From Mycobacteroides immunogenum (GTDB lineage: Bacteria > Actinomycetota > Actinomycetes > Mycobacteriales > Mycobacteriaceae): a stretch of 64,000 nucleotides of DNA. The DNA lies in NCBI RefSeq assembly GCF_001605725.1, contig NZ_CP011530.1, positions 248,001 through 312,000 of the forward strand. Direction: 5' to 3'. How positions within the stretch are numbered: the first letter of the stretch is position 1; each line of letters starts with the position of its first letter. The notes beneath the pieces were generated by a model. That model did no database searches. It was not told where the DNA came from and was given only the letters and a program-made list of their open reading frames with translations. This document shows positions 1 through 9,527 of the stretch, one piece after another. The translations under genes were made by a program, and so were the position numbers.

Positions 1-535
1 CGCCCCGCTCACCGGCACGGGGCTGCCCGGGCCTGGCGTCCTTGGGGCCTTGGGTGAGGCCGACGAAGGTGCCGGTCACCTTGTCCGAGTGCGCGCTCAC
101 CTCGAGTCGCTGGCAATTGGGGCCCAGAACTTCGGAGAAGGGCGCCGAGACCACCGGCACGTTGCGCACGATCACCACGAGGTCGCCGCCGCTGCGCTGG
201 ATCAGCATGCCGCGGTCCACCGCGTTGGGCGCCTGCTTGGGCACGGTGGACAGCAGCACGTTGTTGTGCCCGTCGAGCCCCCTGGCCGCCGCGCAGGGCA
301 CCGTGATGGTCAGGTCGGTGGGTACGTATCCGATGAGTGGGGCATCGACGCTGGCGAGGGTGTTGTTCTGCGGCCAGTTCAGCTGCGCGATGTCCTGGCG
401 GACCGGTAGCAGCGGGGTCGCGACAGCCAGCAGTACGCCCAGGAAACCCGTGACGATAGCGATCAGTCGGGCCCTGCGGTAGTCGCCGTCGCCGTTCCCG
501 GCGACCTTTTCCGTCGCGTTGCCCTCAACCGTCAC
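1..535 (-). CDS. embC: Arabinosyltransferase EmbC, N-terminal part (cut by window edge)
   Basis: Polyprenyl-phosphoarabinose-dependent arabinosyltransferase that extends the arabinan of lipoarabinomannan in the plasma membrane; Emb proteins are the ethambutol targets. Reading leftwards from a GTG at 535 the frame is open to the window edge. After a short cytoplasmic N-terminus comes a first membrane helix (about residues 23-42), then periplasmic sequence with the Emb hallmarks QLNWPQ, APLIGYV and LSTVPKQAP. The match to EmbC rather than EmbA or EmbB rests on these motifs and on position just after aftA, as in M. tuberculosis. There is no clear Shine-Dalgarno before the GTG, but a stop lies in frame upstream and no better start is visible. 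Most of the protein lies outside the window. Confidence 0.9.
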   Translation of the reverse strand, partial: MTVEGNATEKVAGNGDGDYRRARLIAIVTGFLGVLLAVATPLLPVRQDIAQLNWPQNNTLASVDAPLIGYVPTDLTITVPCAAARGLDGHNNVLLSTVPKQAPNAVDRGMLIQRSGGDLVVIVRNVPVVSAPFSEVLGPNCQRLEVSAHSDKVTGTFVGLTQGPKDARPGQPRAGERG

Positions 536-583
536 GGAGGAAGATGTTAGTTGGCGTGCAAAGAGCCCCTTGCGCGACGAGCG

Positions 584-2476
584 CTAAGCGTGCGGTGGGA
601 CCCGCACCACGAGCACGAAGGGGCCGATGGTGCGGACGGTGAATCGGGGGTCAGCGAACAGCTGCTTGTTCAGCGTGACGGTGTACCGCTTGACGTTCGG
701 CTGGTTGGGATAGACGTCCTTGGCGAGCCGTAACGAGTAGTTGTCGCCGGATTGGCGCATCAGCAGAACAGTCGGGGCACGCCAGGGCAGCGTGTCGAGC
801 GCACGGACCATCTCATCGGCGGTGTGCAGGTTTTCCCAGCTTTTGATCGCGGCCGCGCGCTTGTCGAACTGTGCCAGCGGGTTCGCGTAATGCGGGGTGA
901 GTCCCTGGAAGCCGTAGTAGGGATAGAACGCCAGGAAGCTGTAATCGGCGGTCAGCACCACGGTCTCATCGCGCGGCTTACCGGTGAGCTCGGTGATCGC
1001 CTTGTCGATGGCGCCGTAGTGGCTTTCCGGGCCCGGCGGCCGGCGGTCGGCGCGTTGTCCGGTGCCGTCGGTGTCGGCATAGGCGATGACGATGTCATTG
1101 CGGAGCACGTTGGGGATGTCCTGGCTGAAGGCAAGGGCGCCGGCCAGGCCGACGACGGTGGCGACCAGCGTGGCGTGTCTGGTGCGTTTCGCCGCGACCG
1201 CCGCGACCTCCAAGAAGGCGAACACCCCGGCAGCGGCCAGCAGCACGGTGAGGGTGGGCACCAGCCGGAAGGAGAGCAAGGTGGTCTTGGCGAGGGTGGC
1301 CAGCATGGACAGCAGCGACCACAGGTACACCGAGGTCACCCCGATGGCGAGGGCACCGGCCCGCACCGAGGTACGCGCCCGTGCCACCAGCCACACGGTG
1401 CCGATCAGGCACAGACCGCCCAGCATGGTGGGCTGCAGCATCGGAAAGGACAGCTCGGCACCGTCATTGGGTAGGTAGTGCTGTGCTGAGGCGGCCTTCT
1501 CCAAAGACGCGTGGGATACCGCGAAGAGATACGGGCCCCAGAACACCAGGGCGATCGCGACAGCGATCCCCGCGATGGCGAGCCAGCGCAACAGCGGTTC
1601 CTTGAGCGCGGGCCACCAGCCGTCCCGCCGGATGCGGCCGAGCGCCACCACCGCTGCGGCCACGGTGACGGCCAGCGCGCCGAACGCGGTGAGCAGCGTG
1701 TAGAACAGTGCCGCGAATCCCAGGAACACACCCGTCCCGATGACGGCGCCCCATCCGTTACCCGCCGGCGCGCGCAGCGCGCTGTAGCCCAGCACCAGGA
1801 CCGGTGGCAGCAGCACCGTGACGATCGCGCCGTACGGCTCGGCGGACGCGTAGGCCAGCGTGACGGCGGCGGTCGCGGTGCTCACGATGAGTGCGTATTC
1901 GAAACGGATCATCTTGTTCCACAAGATGAATGCCGCGCAGGCCGCGATCGCCAGGGAGGTGACGGCCCACGGTTTGTACAGCTCCCAGCCGGCGGTGCCG
2001 GTGAGCGCCGCCAGGCGCCCGCCGATCCAGAACCAGCCGGCCGGATAGAACGGCGGCATATCCGGGTAGGTCATATCGTGCAGCGCGGGCGAGTCGGTGA
2101 AGCGCGTCAGGTATTCGGTGCGGAACTGCTGATCCACCGAGATGCCGAATAGGTAGAGCTTGGTGGCCCCCAGCGGCATACCGATGGTCACCACGGTGAA
2201 CAGCGATAAGCAGAGCAAGGAACACAGCTTCGCGACGAGTTGACGGCCAGTCCGCCAGAGCACTCCGGCTAGTACCAATCCGGCGATGGCGCCGAATTGG
2301 CCGACCGTGGTCAGTGCGTGCAGCTGATTGGACGACCCGAAGGCAGGCCACTCCACACGTGCGATCGCGAGCAGCCCGATGGCGCTGACCACGGCCGCCG
2401 TGACGACGGCGAGCGTCAGGTCCTTAGTGGTGTCCAGTACGTGCCGACGCGACTCCGAGGTCATCTGGGCTGTCAT
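584..2476 (-). CDS. aftA: Galactan 5-O-arabinofuranosyltransferase AftA
   Basis: GT-C family membrane enzyme (GT85) that adds the first arabinofuranose to the galactan chain of arabinogalactan, using decaprenyl-phosphoarabinose. The 630-residue product has about a dozen hydrophobic helices from residue 20 to 450 and a soluble periplasmic C-terminal domain of about 180 residues. An acidic first loop ([10 protein letters not shown]) fits the Asp-containing donor site of GT-C enzymes. It lies between dprE2 (10-bp gap) and embC (48-bp gap), the order seen in M. tuberculosis, so it is probably co-transcribed with them. The ATG at 2476 fits the family length. The function is inferred from family and synteny. 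Confidence 0.93.
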   Translation of the reverse strand: MTAQMTSESRRHVLDTTKDLTLAVVTAAVVSAIGLLAIARVEWPAFGSSNQLHALTTVGQFGAIAGLVLAGVLWRTGRQLVAKLCSLLCLSLFTVVTIGMPLGATKLYLFGISVDQQFRTEYLTRFTDSPALHDMTYPDMPPFYPAGWFWIGGRLAALTGTAGWELYKPWAVTSLAIAACAAFILWNKMIRFEYALIVSTATAAVTLAYASAEPYGAIVTVLLPPVLVLGYSALRAPAGNGWGAVIGTGVFLGFAALFYTLLTAFGALAVTVAAAVVALGRIRRDGWWPALKEPLLRWLAIAGIAVAIALVFWGPYLFAVSHASLEKAASAQHYLPNDGAELSFPMLQPTMLGGLCLIGTVWLVARARTSVRAGALAIGVTSVYLWSLLSMLATLAKTTLLSFRLVPTLTVLLAAAGVFAFLEVAAVAAKRTRHATLVATVVGLAGALAFSQDIPNVLRNDIVIAYADTDGTGQRADRRPPGPESHYGAIDKAITELTGKPRDETVVLTADYSFLAFYPYYGFQGLTPHYANPLAQFDKRAAAIKSWENLHTADEMVRALDTLPWRAPTVLLMRQSGDNYSLRLAKDVYPNQPNVKRYTVTLNKQLFADPRFTVRTIGPFVLVVRVPPHA

Positions 2477-2486
2477 CTCGACGTGG

Positions 2487-3266
2487 TTACACGGGCAACT
2501 TGCGGAAAATGGGGCGCGGAACGTGACGCAGCACGGACATCACGAAGCGCCACTGACCCGGTGCCCAGATCAGCTCCTTGCCGGCGGCGGCCGAGGCCAC
2601 CACCAGCTCGGCGATCTCTTCCTTGTCCACCGTGAACGGTGCCTCCTTGGCGCCGGTGGCCTGCCAATGCTCGATGGTCGTGGTGGTGCGCACCTGGCCC
2701 GGGCGGACCACCAGCACGCGAACACCGAACTCGCGCAATGCTTCTCCCAGTCCGAGGTAGAAGCCGTCGAGGCCTGCCTTGGTGGATCCGTAGACAAAGT
2801 TGGAGCGGCGGACCCGCTCGCCGGCCACGGAGGACATCGCGATGACCTGGCCGAAACCTTGCGCCTTCATCTTCTGGCCGATCAACACGCCTACCGACAC
2901 GGCCGCGGTGTAGTTGACCTGAGCGCTCAGCACTGCCTTGGCCTGGTCCTGCCACAGTTCCTCGGCATCCCCGAGAATGCCGAAGGCGACAATGGCGACA
3001 TCCACATCGCCCTGGGCCCAAGCGGATTCGATCAGCGCCGGGTGGCTCTTGGTGTCGACGGCGTCGAAGTCCAGGTACTCGACGGACTTGGCGCCCGCGG
3101 CCTCGATCTGGGCGATGGCGGCTGCGCGCTTGGGGGCATTCGGCAGGTCGGCCAGGATGACGCGAGCCTTGGCGTTCTTGAGGTAGCGCTCGACGATGGC
3201 CAGGCCGATCTCCGAGGTGCCGCCGAGCAGCAGGATGGTCTGGGGGTTACCCGTGGCGTCAATCAT
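2487..3266 (-). CDS. dprE2: Decaprenylphosphoryl-2-keto-ribose reductase DprE2
   Basis: NADH-dependent short-chain dehydrogenase that completes epimerisation of decaprenylphosphoryl-ribose to decaprenylphosphoryl-arabinose, the only arabinose donor for the cell wall; it works with DprE1. The 259-residue product shows the Rossmann motif [10 protein letters not shown] near residue 12 and the SDR catalytic YxxxK in FVYGSTKAG. The chosen ATG at 3266 is preceded by an AAGGAAG ribosome site and gives a length close to the M. tuberculosis protein; an open extension to 3365 would overlap the end of dprE1 and lacks such a site. dprE1 lies 20 bp upstream. Confidence 0.94.
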   Translation of the reverse strand: MIDATGNPQTILLLGGTSEIGLAIVERYLKNAKARVILADLPNAPKRAAAIAQIEAAGAKSVEYLDFDAVDTKSHPALIESAWAQGDVDVAIVAFGILGDAEELWQDQAKAVLSAQVNYTAAVSVGVLIGQKMKAQGFGQVIAMSSVAGERVRRSNFVYGSTKAGLDGFYLGLGEALREFGVRVLVVRPGQVRTTTTIEHWQATGAKEAPFTVDKEEIAELVVASAAAGKELIWAPGQWRFVMSVLRHVPRPIFRKLPV

Positions 3267-3286
3267 GTTGTCTTCCTTGTGAATTC

Positions 3287-4696
3287 TTAAAGCAGTTCGA
3301 GTCGGCGGGCCATATCGGAGGCGAACACGCCATGTGGGTCGGCCTTGCGCCGGGTGGCAATCCACTCGTCGACCCGCGGGTACATCTTGTGGAATTTCTC
3401 CGCGCTCACCCGGGAATCCTTGGCGGTGTAGACCCGGCCGCCGAACTCCATGGCCCGGTTGTCGAGTTCGTTGAGGAACTCATTGACACCGGGCTTGTTT
3501 GGGAAGTCCATCGCGACGTTCCAGCCCTTCATCGGGAAGCTCAGCGGCGCTTTGTTTCCCGGACCGAACAGCTTGAAGACGTTGAGCGCCGAGTACTGGC
3601 CCTGGGTCTGGATCCAGCGGATGATGCCCTTGAACTCCTCGAGCGCGTCGGGCGGAACCAGGAACTGGTGCTGCGCGAAACCTGCTGGGCCGTAGGCATA
3701 TTGCCAGCCGGTGGTGATATCCAGCATGTGATAGAACTGCGTCAGGTTGACGATCTTGCCCTGGTAGTTCCCGCTCATCCGGTAGAACGCCTCACCGATC
3801 GCCATGAGCGACGGCTTGATCATGAAGTTGATCGGGAACAGGTCGGGGAACCCGGGCAGCTGCGGCGCGCTGAACTTCAGCGGGTCCTTGGCCAGCTTCG
3901 GCGGCAGTTGATCCAGCTTGGCCAGACTTCCCCGGCTGACGGCGGCGCGGCCCAGCTTGGGCGGCGGGTTGATCAGGTCGAACCACGCGCTCGAGTAGGT
4001 GTAGTTGTCCTCGGTGCCGTCCTGGTGCACGGCGATGGTCTCGTCCAGGTCGCGGGTGGCCACCCCGTCGGCGATGAAGTACGCCGTCTCGGTGCGGGTC
4101 ATCGCGATGCGGGCACGCACCACGATCCCGGTCAAGCCATTGCCGCCGACAGTGGCCCAGAACAGCTCGCTGTCGGGGCCGTCGGGGGTGATGGTGCGCA
4201 CGTCGCCGTCGGCCATCAACAGATCCAGGGACACGACGTGGTTGCCGAAGCTGCCCGCGCTGTGGTGGTTCTTGCCGTGGATGTCGGAGCCGATGGCACC
4301 GCCCACGGTGACCTGCCTGGTACCCGGCAGCACCGGCACCCACAGGCCGAAGGGCAGCGCGGCCTTCATCAGCTGATCAAGGCTCACACCGGCGTCCACG
4401 TCGGCGATCGCGGTTTCGGCGCTGATCGAATGCACCCGGTTCAGCGGCGTCATATCGACGACGATGCCGCCGCCGTTGCAGGCGTGATCGCCGTAGGAGC
4501 GGCCCAGGCCGCGCGCGACGATGCCGCGGCGCAAATGGGCGGGGCTGCTGGAGCTCGCGTCGGCAACCCGGCGCACGGCCTCGGCAATGACGTCGACGTC
4601 GGGGGTGGAGAGCACATGCGCCACGGTGGGCGCGGTGCGGCCGAACCCGGTCAGGGCGCGGGGCGTGAGAGGTAGCTCGGACTTCGGAGTTGTCAT
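3287..4696 (-). CDS. dprE1: Decaprenylphosphoryl-beta-D-ribose oxidase DprE1, with Ala at the benzothiazinone site
   Basis: FAD-dependent oxidase of the VAO/PCMH family that oxidises decaprenylphosphoryl-ribose at C2 in the periplasmic space; it is the target of benzothiazinones. The 469-residue product has the FAD-binding half ([12 protein letters not shown] near 63-74, the flavin-linked His in [10 protein letters not shown] near 140) and a substrate half ending in [12 protein letters not shown]. In M. tuberculosis the covalent drug site is the Cys of GWNICVDF; here the same segment reads GWNVAMDF, so the residue is Ala395. The ATG at 4696 gives the family length; a longer open frame would run into the GtrA-like gene. 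First of the paired epimerase genes in the minus-strand run. Confidence 0.95.
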   Translation of the reverse strand: MTTPKSELPLTPRALTGFGRTAPTVAHVLSTPDVDVIAEAVRRVADASSSSPAHLRRGIVARGLGRSYGDHACNGGGIVVDMTPLNRVHSISAETAIADVDAGVSLDQLMKAALPFGLWVPVLPGTRQVTVGGAIGSDIHGKNHHSAGSFGNHVVSLDLLMADGDVRTITPDGPDSELFWATVGGNGLTGIVVRARIAMTRTETAYFIADGVATRDLDETIAVHQDGTEDNYTYSSAWFDLINPPPKLGRAAVSRGSLAKLDQLPPKLAKDPLKFSAPQLPGFPDLFPINFMIKPSLMAIGEAFYRMSGNYQGKIVNLTQFYHMLDITTGWQYAYGPAGFAQHQFLVPPDALEEFKGIIRWIQTQGQYSALNVFKLFGPGNKAPLSFPMKGWNVAMDFPNKPGVNEFLNELDNRAMEFGGRVYTAKDSRVSAEKFHKMYPRVDEWIATRRKADPHGVFASDMARRLELL

Positions 4697-4716
4697 CGGT
4701 AATTGAGCGTAGCGGC

Positions 4717-5130
4717 TCAGCGGATCCGGAAGATCACCGCGCGCTGGACGACGAAGTTGATGACAGTCGCGGTGCCCTGCGCGATGACGAAGGCCACGGG
4801 CACCCGCCACGGCTTGTCCTCGAACTGCATATAGAACAGGTAATTGATACCGACCTGAACGGCGTAGGTGAGGCCGTAGAGGGCCATCACCGCGATGAAC
4901 TTGGCACGGCTGGGTTCGGCTTGGAACGTCCAGCGCCGGTTGATCAGGTACGCGGTGGTGGTTCCCGCCACAAAACTAAGGGACTTGGCAACGTTGACCT
5001 GCAGCCCAAGGTGCAGGAACAGCACATACAGGCCGAAATCGACGATGGCAGAAAGTCCGCCGGTGATGACGAAACGGGCCGCCTGCGTGGTCAGCGGCAG
5101 CGGCGCCTGTTCGGCTGAGGCATCTGACAC
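4717..5130 (-). CDS. GtrA-like membrane protein (Rv3789-like)
   Basis: A 137-residue protein with four hydrophobic helices and the GtrA signatures [16 protein letters not shown] and YLINRRWTF. GtrA proteins are small polytopic membrane proteins associated with polyprenyl-phosphate sugar metabolism. The M. tuberculosis homologue Rv3789, in the same position before dprE1, has been linked to arabinan synthesis, either as a flippase candidate or as an anchor. It ends 20 bp before dprE1 and is probably the first gene of this operon. A role in decaprenylphosphoryl-arabinose handling is inferred from synteny. Confidence 0.85.
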   Translation of the reverse strand: MSDASAEQAPLPLTTQAARFVITGGLSAIVDFGLYVLFLHLGLQVNVAKSLSFVAGTTTAYLINRRWTFQAEPSRAKFIAVMALYGLTYAVQVGINYLFYMQFEDKPWRVPVAFVIAQGTATVINFVVQRAVIFRIR

Positions 5131-5249
5131 GGGCCAGAGCCTATGCCAGGTTCCCGGTACCGGCGCTCATCGCGGAGCGCGGGCATGAACTTTCGCGCGC
5201 GGGTAGGGTCGCGAAGGATTGCTGGAACATCGACATATGAGGGGCAGCT

Positions 5250-5369
5250 ATGACGACTCCACAGCACGGACGGCACGAGCGGGCCGAGGGCGAAGGCGTC
5301 GATCCGTTGATTGACCTGTCACGCGATCCGAACCCGGGCGTCGCCGATCACGCCAAGGACGACGAGTAA
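5250..5369 (+). CDS. Small hypothetical protein, 39 residues
   Basis: Short, very polar and acidic open frame (MTTPQHGRHERAEGEG to HAKDDE) with an ATG at 5250 preceded by GAGGGGCAG. It contains no cysteine, no membrane segment and no recognised domain. It lies alone between the divergent GtrA-like gene and the dihydroxyacetone kinase gene, followed by a palindromic repeat. The good ribosome site and the biased composition support a real gene; function unknown. Confidence 0.5.
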   Translation: MTTPQHGRHERAEGEGVDPLIDLSRDPNPGVADHAKDDE

Positions 5370-5386
5370 GCCGCCCTGCCCCATCC

Positions 5387-5448
5387 GCCGAGTGTGAGCA
5401 CTAACGCGCACATTCGGCGTTTTCTCCGCACTGGCGCTCACACTCGGC
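5387..5448. repeat. Palindromic repeat cluster, copy 1
   Basis: A perfect 13-bp inverted repeat, GCCGAGTGTGAGC at 5387-5399 and its complement at 5436-5448, with a third degenerate inverted copy (GCGCACATTCGGC) at about 5406-5418. The same three-part arrangement occurs at 19250-19308. It lies between two plus-strand genes and could form a transcript hairpin. There is no U-tract, so it may be a REP-like dispersed element rather than a classical terminator. Confidence 0.6.
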
Positions 5449-5470
5449 GCCGGAGCCATACCGTTGCCGC

Positions 5471-7135
5471 ATGGTCCCTGCGCGGAACTTCCTGAACTCG
5501 CCGGACAGCTTCATCCCGGATTCGCTGCGTGGCCTGGTCGCGTCCACCGGCGACCTGCGGTGGAATCGTGAGCACGGGTACCTGATCAGAGATGCGCCGC
5601 TGCGGCCCGGCCAGGTAGCTGTCGTATCCGGCGGAGGCTCCGGGCACGAACCCTTGCACCCCGGATTCATCGGCCGTGGCATGCTCACCGCCGCCTGCCC
5701 TGGCCTGATCTTCACGTCTCCCAACGCCCTGCAGATCGCGGGTGCCACTGTCGCGGCGGATGCCGGTGGCGGCGTGCTGCATGTGGTGAAGAACTACACC
5801 GGCGACGTGATGAATTTCTCCATCGCGCGCCAGATCGCCGCGGAGTCGGCGGTGCGCACCGACGTGGTGCTGGTTGACGACGACGTCGCGACGGAGGCGT
5901 CCGATTCCGGCGGGCCCGGCCGCCGTGGCACGGCCGCCACCGTGGTGGTGGAAAAGCTTTGTGGTGCTGCAGCCGAACGTGGCGACGATTTGGCCGCGGT
6001 GGCCGCGCTTGGCCGCCGGGTGGTGGCGGCCGCGCGCAGCATGGCGGTGGCACTGGCGCCCGGTACGGTTCCGGGCTCGCCGGTCCCGTCCTTCGATCTG
6101 CCCGCCGGTCAGATGGAAATCGGGATCGGGATTCACGGGGAGCGCGGTGTCGGCCGTGCGCCGGTCGCGCGGGCAGCGGAGATTGTGGCGGCGCTGCTGG
6201 CCCGCATCCTGCCGGCGGCACGAGTGACCGGCGGAGACGAGGTGATCGTCGTCGTCAACGGGCTCGGGGCCACGCACCCGCTGGAGCTGAATCTGCTCTT
6301 CGGTGAGGCGGCGGCTCAGTTGGCGGCAGCGGGAATCGCGGTGGCCCGCAGCTTGGTCGGTAGCTTCGTGACGGCGCTGGACATGGCGGGTTTCTCGCTG
6401 ACCGTGGTGCGCGCGGACCGGGAGATGCTTGAGCTGTGGGACGCGCCCACCAGTGCGCCGGGCTGGCCGGTGGTGACCGGGCCACCCGTGGGCACGCTTA
6501 CCGACGGCACGATCATCGAACCTGATGACCGTGCCGACCAGGGGCCGGAAAACCCGTGGCTCTCCGCGTTCGTGGGACGGGTTCGCGAGTCGGTGGGTGC
6601 GCTCACCGACTTGGATCGGCGTGCCGGAGACGGCGATTTCGGCACCAACATGGCGGCGGCATTGCGGCACTACGAGTTACCGCTGCGCGGAACCGACGAC
6701 CAGGTGCTGCTGGCCCTGTCGACGTCGTACTTCGTGCGTGCGGGCGGTACCTCTGGCGCGGTGTTCGGAACCTTCTTCCGCGCGTTGTACGCCGGGCTCG
6801 GCAGCGAGCCCTGGTCCGTCGAGCGGGTGGCCCGCGCGGTGCGTCAGGCGCTGGAACAGATCCAGGCTCTCGGCGGGGCCCGGGTGGGAGACAAGACCGT
6901 CGTCGACGCGCTAGCCCCGGCCGCGGACGCACTCGATGAGGCGGTGAGAGCGGGCGCCGCACTGGCCGCGGCGCTGCGATCGGCGGCCGGGGCCGCCGCC
7001 GCAGGGGTGGAGGCCACCAAGAATTCGATGGCCGCCCGTGGCCGGGCCAGTTATGTGGGCGAGGCGGCCCGCGGCGTCGAAGATCCCGGCGCACTGGTCA
7101 TGTCCTGGTTCTTCGAGGCCACCGCCGGCCGCTGA
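5471..7135 (+). CDS. dhaK: Dihydroxyacetone kinase, single-chain DhaK-DhaL type
   Basis: ATP-dependent kinase that phosphorylates dihydroxyacetone to DHAP in the cytoplasm, feeding glycolysis; homologues also act on glyceraldehyde and some cyclise FAD to FMN. The 554-residue product fuses a DhaK domain (about 1-330; SGGGSGHEPLHPGF near 53-66; substrate-binding His222 in GIGIHGERG) to a DhaL nucleotide domain (about 360-554; the aspartates of DRRAGDGDFGTN near 382-392 bind magnesium). The full-length fusion corresponds to the ATP-dependent form, not the PTS-dependent three-subunit form. It stands alone, convergent with the hydrolase gene 7 bp away. Confidence 0.9.
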   Translation: MVPARNFLNSPDSFIPDSLRGLVASTGDLRWNREHGYLIRDAPLRPGQVAVVSGGGSGHEPLHPGFIGRGMLTAACPGLIFTSPNALQIAGATVAADAGGGVLHVVKNYTGDVMNFSIARQIAAESAVRTDVVLVDDDVATEASDSGGPGRRGTAATVVVEKLCGAAAERGDDLAAVAALGRRVVAAARSMAVALAPGTVPGSPVPSFDLPAGQMEIGIGIHGERGVGRAPVARAAEIVAALLARILPAARVTGGDEVIVVVNGLGATHPLELNLLFGEAAAQLAAAGIAVARSLVGSFVTALDMAGFSLTVVRADREMLELWDAPTSAPGWPVVTGPPVGTLTDGTIIEPDDRADQGPENPWLSAFVGRVRESVGALTDLDRRAGDGDFGTNMAAALRHYELPLRGTDDQVLLALSTSYFVRAGGTSGAVFGTFFRALYAGLGSEPWSVERVARAVRQALEQIQALGGARVGDKTVVDALAPAADALDEAVRAGAALAAALRSAAGAAAAGVEATKNSMAARGRASYVGEAARGVEDPGALVMSWFFEATAGR

Positions 7136-7142
7136 CGGGCAC

Positions 7143-7967
7143 CTATACGCGCTGCCCGACGAATGCCTCGATCTCGCGCACCATCAGCTCGGGCTGGTCC
7201 TCGCTGACAAAGGTGTAGCTGTCGGGTACCTCGACCAGTCTGGCGTTCGGCAGCAGGCTCACCCAGCGCTCGGCATGGGCGAACGGGAAGAACGGCAGCT
7301 TGCGTGGCCACAGCAGCAGCACGGGGCGCTCGAAGCCGCGCAGCGTCTCGGCGGCGGCCAGTGTGTCGCGGTTGTCGATGCCGCGCAGGAAGGCCCGCAC
7401 ATCGTTGCGGATGCCCTGTTGCGCCAGCAGAGGCGACACCCACTCGGCCAGCACATCGTCGGGAATCGAGTGCTTGGCAAGGGTATTGCCGAGTGCGCGC
7501 TGTGCCGCCCGCAGTTTGAATGGCCGCAGCACAAAGTCGGTGCCGGGAACGCGTGCCCAATATTGGAAGATGCGAATCGACTTCGGCAGGAAGTTATCGA
7601 AGGAGTCGCATGGTGTGAGCACCACGCGGCCGACTCTGTCGCAGCCGTCGGCAAGGAGTAGTTGGGTGATGGCCCCGCCGGTGTCGGTGGCGACGATGGT
7701 GACGTCCTCGAGGTCTAGGCTTTCGATGAGCTCACGGACCAGCCCGGCGACCGTGCGCGGGCTGAGTTCACTGCCGGGGTTCACAGGCGTCTTGTGCGCG
7801 CCGAGCGGAAGATCGGGTGCGATGCAGCGGAACCGCGCGCTCAGCGGCTCGATGATCTTGCGCCACATGGTTCCGGTGACGAAGAGCCCGTGCACAAAGA
7901 CGATCGGTGGGCCGTCTCCGCTCTCGTGGTAGTGGATGGGGCCTGCGGAGGACTCGAAGATGGGCAT
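7143..7967 (-). CDS. Alpha/beta hydrolase with Asp nucleophile and no canonical His
   Basis: Cytoplasmic alpha/beta-hydrolase fold protein of 274 residues. The oxyanion segment FVHGLF is near residue 24. The nucleophile elbow reads VATDTGGA, placing Asp95 where serine hydrolases have Ser, as in haloalkane dehalogenases and epoxide hydrolases. At the C-terminus, where those enzymes have a His just before FVxEDQP, this protein reads PDSYTFVSEDQP, so the usual catalytic base is not visible. The substrate cannot be named. It converges with dhaK and is followed upstream by the MocR gene in the same direction after a 77-bp gap. Confidence 0.7.
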   Translation of the reverse strand: MPIFESSAGPIHYHESGDGPPIVFVHGLFVTGTMWRKIIEPLSARFRCIAPDLPLGAHKTPVNPGSELSPRTVAGLVRELIESLDLEDVTIVATDTGGAITQLLLADGCDRVGRVVLTPCDSFDNFLPKSIRIFQYWARVPGTDFVLRPFKLRAAQRALGNTLAKHSIPDDVLAEWVSPLLAQQGIRNDVRAFLRGIDNRDTLAAAETLRGFERPVLLLWPRKLPFFPFAHAERWVSLLPNARLVEVPDSYTFVSEDQPELMVREIEAFVGQRV

Positions 7968-8044
7968 GCCTCAACCATCGCCCTGACCTGCTGCCATGAC
8001 GAGGCCTGGCACTGCCAGACAGTGCCATCCGGGCCGTCCGGGTC

Positions 8045-9478
8045 TCACAGGCCGCTGGCCGCGAGCACACCGCACAGCGCGTCGACGGCCGGGCCGAAAC
8101 CGTGGTCGGCCGGTGTGCCGAAACTGACCACCACGCCGTCCGGGTTAGGGACGTGTGGGCCGGCCAGGGGATGACGCAGCCGCGACAGCCCGGCCAGCGC
8201 CACCCCGGCCTCACCGGCCCGATACAGCACCTCGGATTCGGCGCCGTCGGGCAGGGTCAGCAGCAGGTGCAGGCCGGCGGACAATCCCCGGACACCGACG
8301 TCGTAGTCGGCGAGCCGTGCCACCAGCAGGTCGCGCCGCCGGCGGTATCGGCCGCGCATCCGGCGGATGTGCCGGTCGTAGTGGCCGCCCGCGATGAAGT
8401 CCGCCATGGTGAGCTGCGAGATCGCGTCGACGTACCACTGGCCGCCGCCCGCGGCCGCCACCGCGGCATCCACCAGTTCCGGCGGCAGCACCATCCAGCC
8501 CAGCCGCAGCACGGGTGCCAGGCTCTTGCTCGCCGAACCCAGATACACGACGTGGTCCGGATCGAGGCTCTGCAGTGCGCCAACCGGTTGACGGTCGTAC
8601 CGGAACTCGCCGTCGTAATCGTCTTCCAGAACGTACGAGTCGGTGCGGCGCGCCCAGTCCACCACCGCGGTGCGCCGTGTCGGGTGCAGCGGTAGCCCGT
8701 GTGGGAAGTGGTGCGCCGGAGTCACCAGCGCGGCCGAGGTGTCGAGGGTGTCCAAGTCGCTGACGACGGCGCCCTCGTCATCGAATCCGATGGGCGTGCT
8801 GGAGCCGCCCGTCGCCTCGATGCAATCGCGAAAGATGAACAGTCCGTAGGCCTCGACCGCGATCGGCCGGCTCAGGCCGTACATCCGGGTCAGGATCTCC
8901 ACGGCGTGACGGGTGCCCGCGCAGATCAGGACCGAGTCGGGTGTGGTGCGCACGCCGCGCACCCGCGACACGTATTCGGCGACCGCGGAACGCAATTCGT
9001 GACGTCCGCGCGGGTCGCCGGAGCGCAGGGCCTCGTGCGGCGCATTGCTCAGCGCGCGGCGCGCCGAGGCGAGCCAGTCGGTACGCGGAAAGGCGGTGAC
9101 GTCTCCGGAGCCGGGCATGAGGTTGTGCGGCGGGGGCGTGCCCGCTCCACGTGGGCGGGGCGGCAGTTGGTCCTGGCCGCGATTGACCACGCGGGTACCC
9201 GAGCCCTGCCGCGATTCGAGCCAGCCCTCGGCGACGAGTTCGGCGTAGGCCTCCGCGACGGTATTGCGTGCCAGGCCCAGGTCACCGGCCAGGGTTCGGG
9301 ACGGCGGCAGCATGGCCCCGACGGTGAGACGCCCGGACCTGACGGCATCCCGCAGTGCCGAAATCAGCAACTCGCGCACGCCCCGAGTTCCGGGGGTGAT
9401 GGTCTGGCGCAGGTCGAGATGCAGGTCGTGGCTGAGCGGGCGCGGTGCCCGCGCCGCCGAATTGGCCCACGAACTCAT
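8045..9478 (-). CDS. MocR/PdxR-type transcriptional regulator
   Basis: A 477-residue fusion of an N-terminal GntR winged helix (about 28-95; LPPSRTLAGDLGLARNTVAEAY is the recognition region) to a fold-type I aminotransferase-like domain (about 130-477). The PLP-binding lysine motif is conserved as GSASKSLAP, with the upstream DDYDGEFRYD block. MocR regulators sense PLP or amino-acid derivatives and often control a divergent neighbour. Here the divergent gene at 9528 encodes an AhpD-like protein and the 49-bp gap contains a palindrome, so control of that gene is a reasonable inference. Confidence 0.87.
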   Translation of the reverse strand: MSSWANSAARAPRPLSHDLHLDLRQTITPGTRGVRELLISALRDAVRSGRLTVGAMLPPSRTLAGDLGLARNTVAEAYAELVAEGWLESRQGSGTRVVNRGQDQLPPRPRGAGTPPPHNLMPGSGDVTAFPRTDWLASARRALSNAPHEALRSGDPRGRHELRSAVAEYVSRVRGVRTTPDSVLICAGTRHAVEILTRMYGLSRPIAVEAYGLFIFRDCIEATGGSSTPIGFDDEGAVVSDLDTLDTSAALVTPAHHFPHGLPLHPTRRTAVVDWARRTDSYVLEDDYDGEFRYDRQPVGALQSLDPDHVVYLGSASKSLAPVLRLGWMVLPPELVDAAVAAAGGGQWYVDAISQLTMADFIAGGHYDRHIRRMRGRYRRRRDLLVARLADYDVGVRGLSAGLHLLLTLPDGAESEVLYRAGEAGVALAGLSRLRHPLAGPHVPNPDGVVVSFGTPADHGFGPAVDALCGVLAASGL

Positions 9479-9487
9479 GCTGGAATT

Positions 9488-9521
9488 GAACCATGAAAGT
9501 GGGCCTTTACGGTTCTAGCGT
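9488..9521 (+). promoter_or_regulatory. Operator-like palindrome and leaderless promoter
   Basis: In the gap between the divergent mocR-like and AhpD-like genes, GAACCATGAAAG (9488-9499) faces its near-complement CTTTACGGTTC (9505-9515). Just after it is TAGCGT (9516-9521), a TANNNT -10 box placed six bases before the ATG at 9528, the geometry of a mycobacterial leaderless transcript. The palindrome sits directly upstream of the -10 box, where a MocR regulator could act. Confidence 0.5.
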
Positions 9522-9527
9522 TGAGGC

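Noticed and set aside
3332..4675. Long plus-strand open frame opposite dprE1
   Set aside because: Composition is typical of an antisense shadow (Arg/Gly/His-rich, no domain), and the minus strand holds a well-conserved enzyme.
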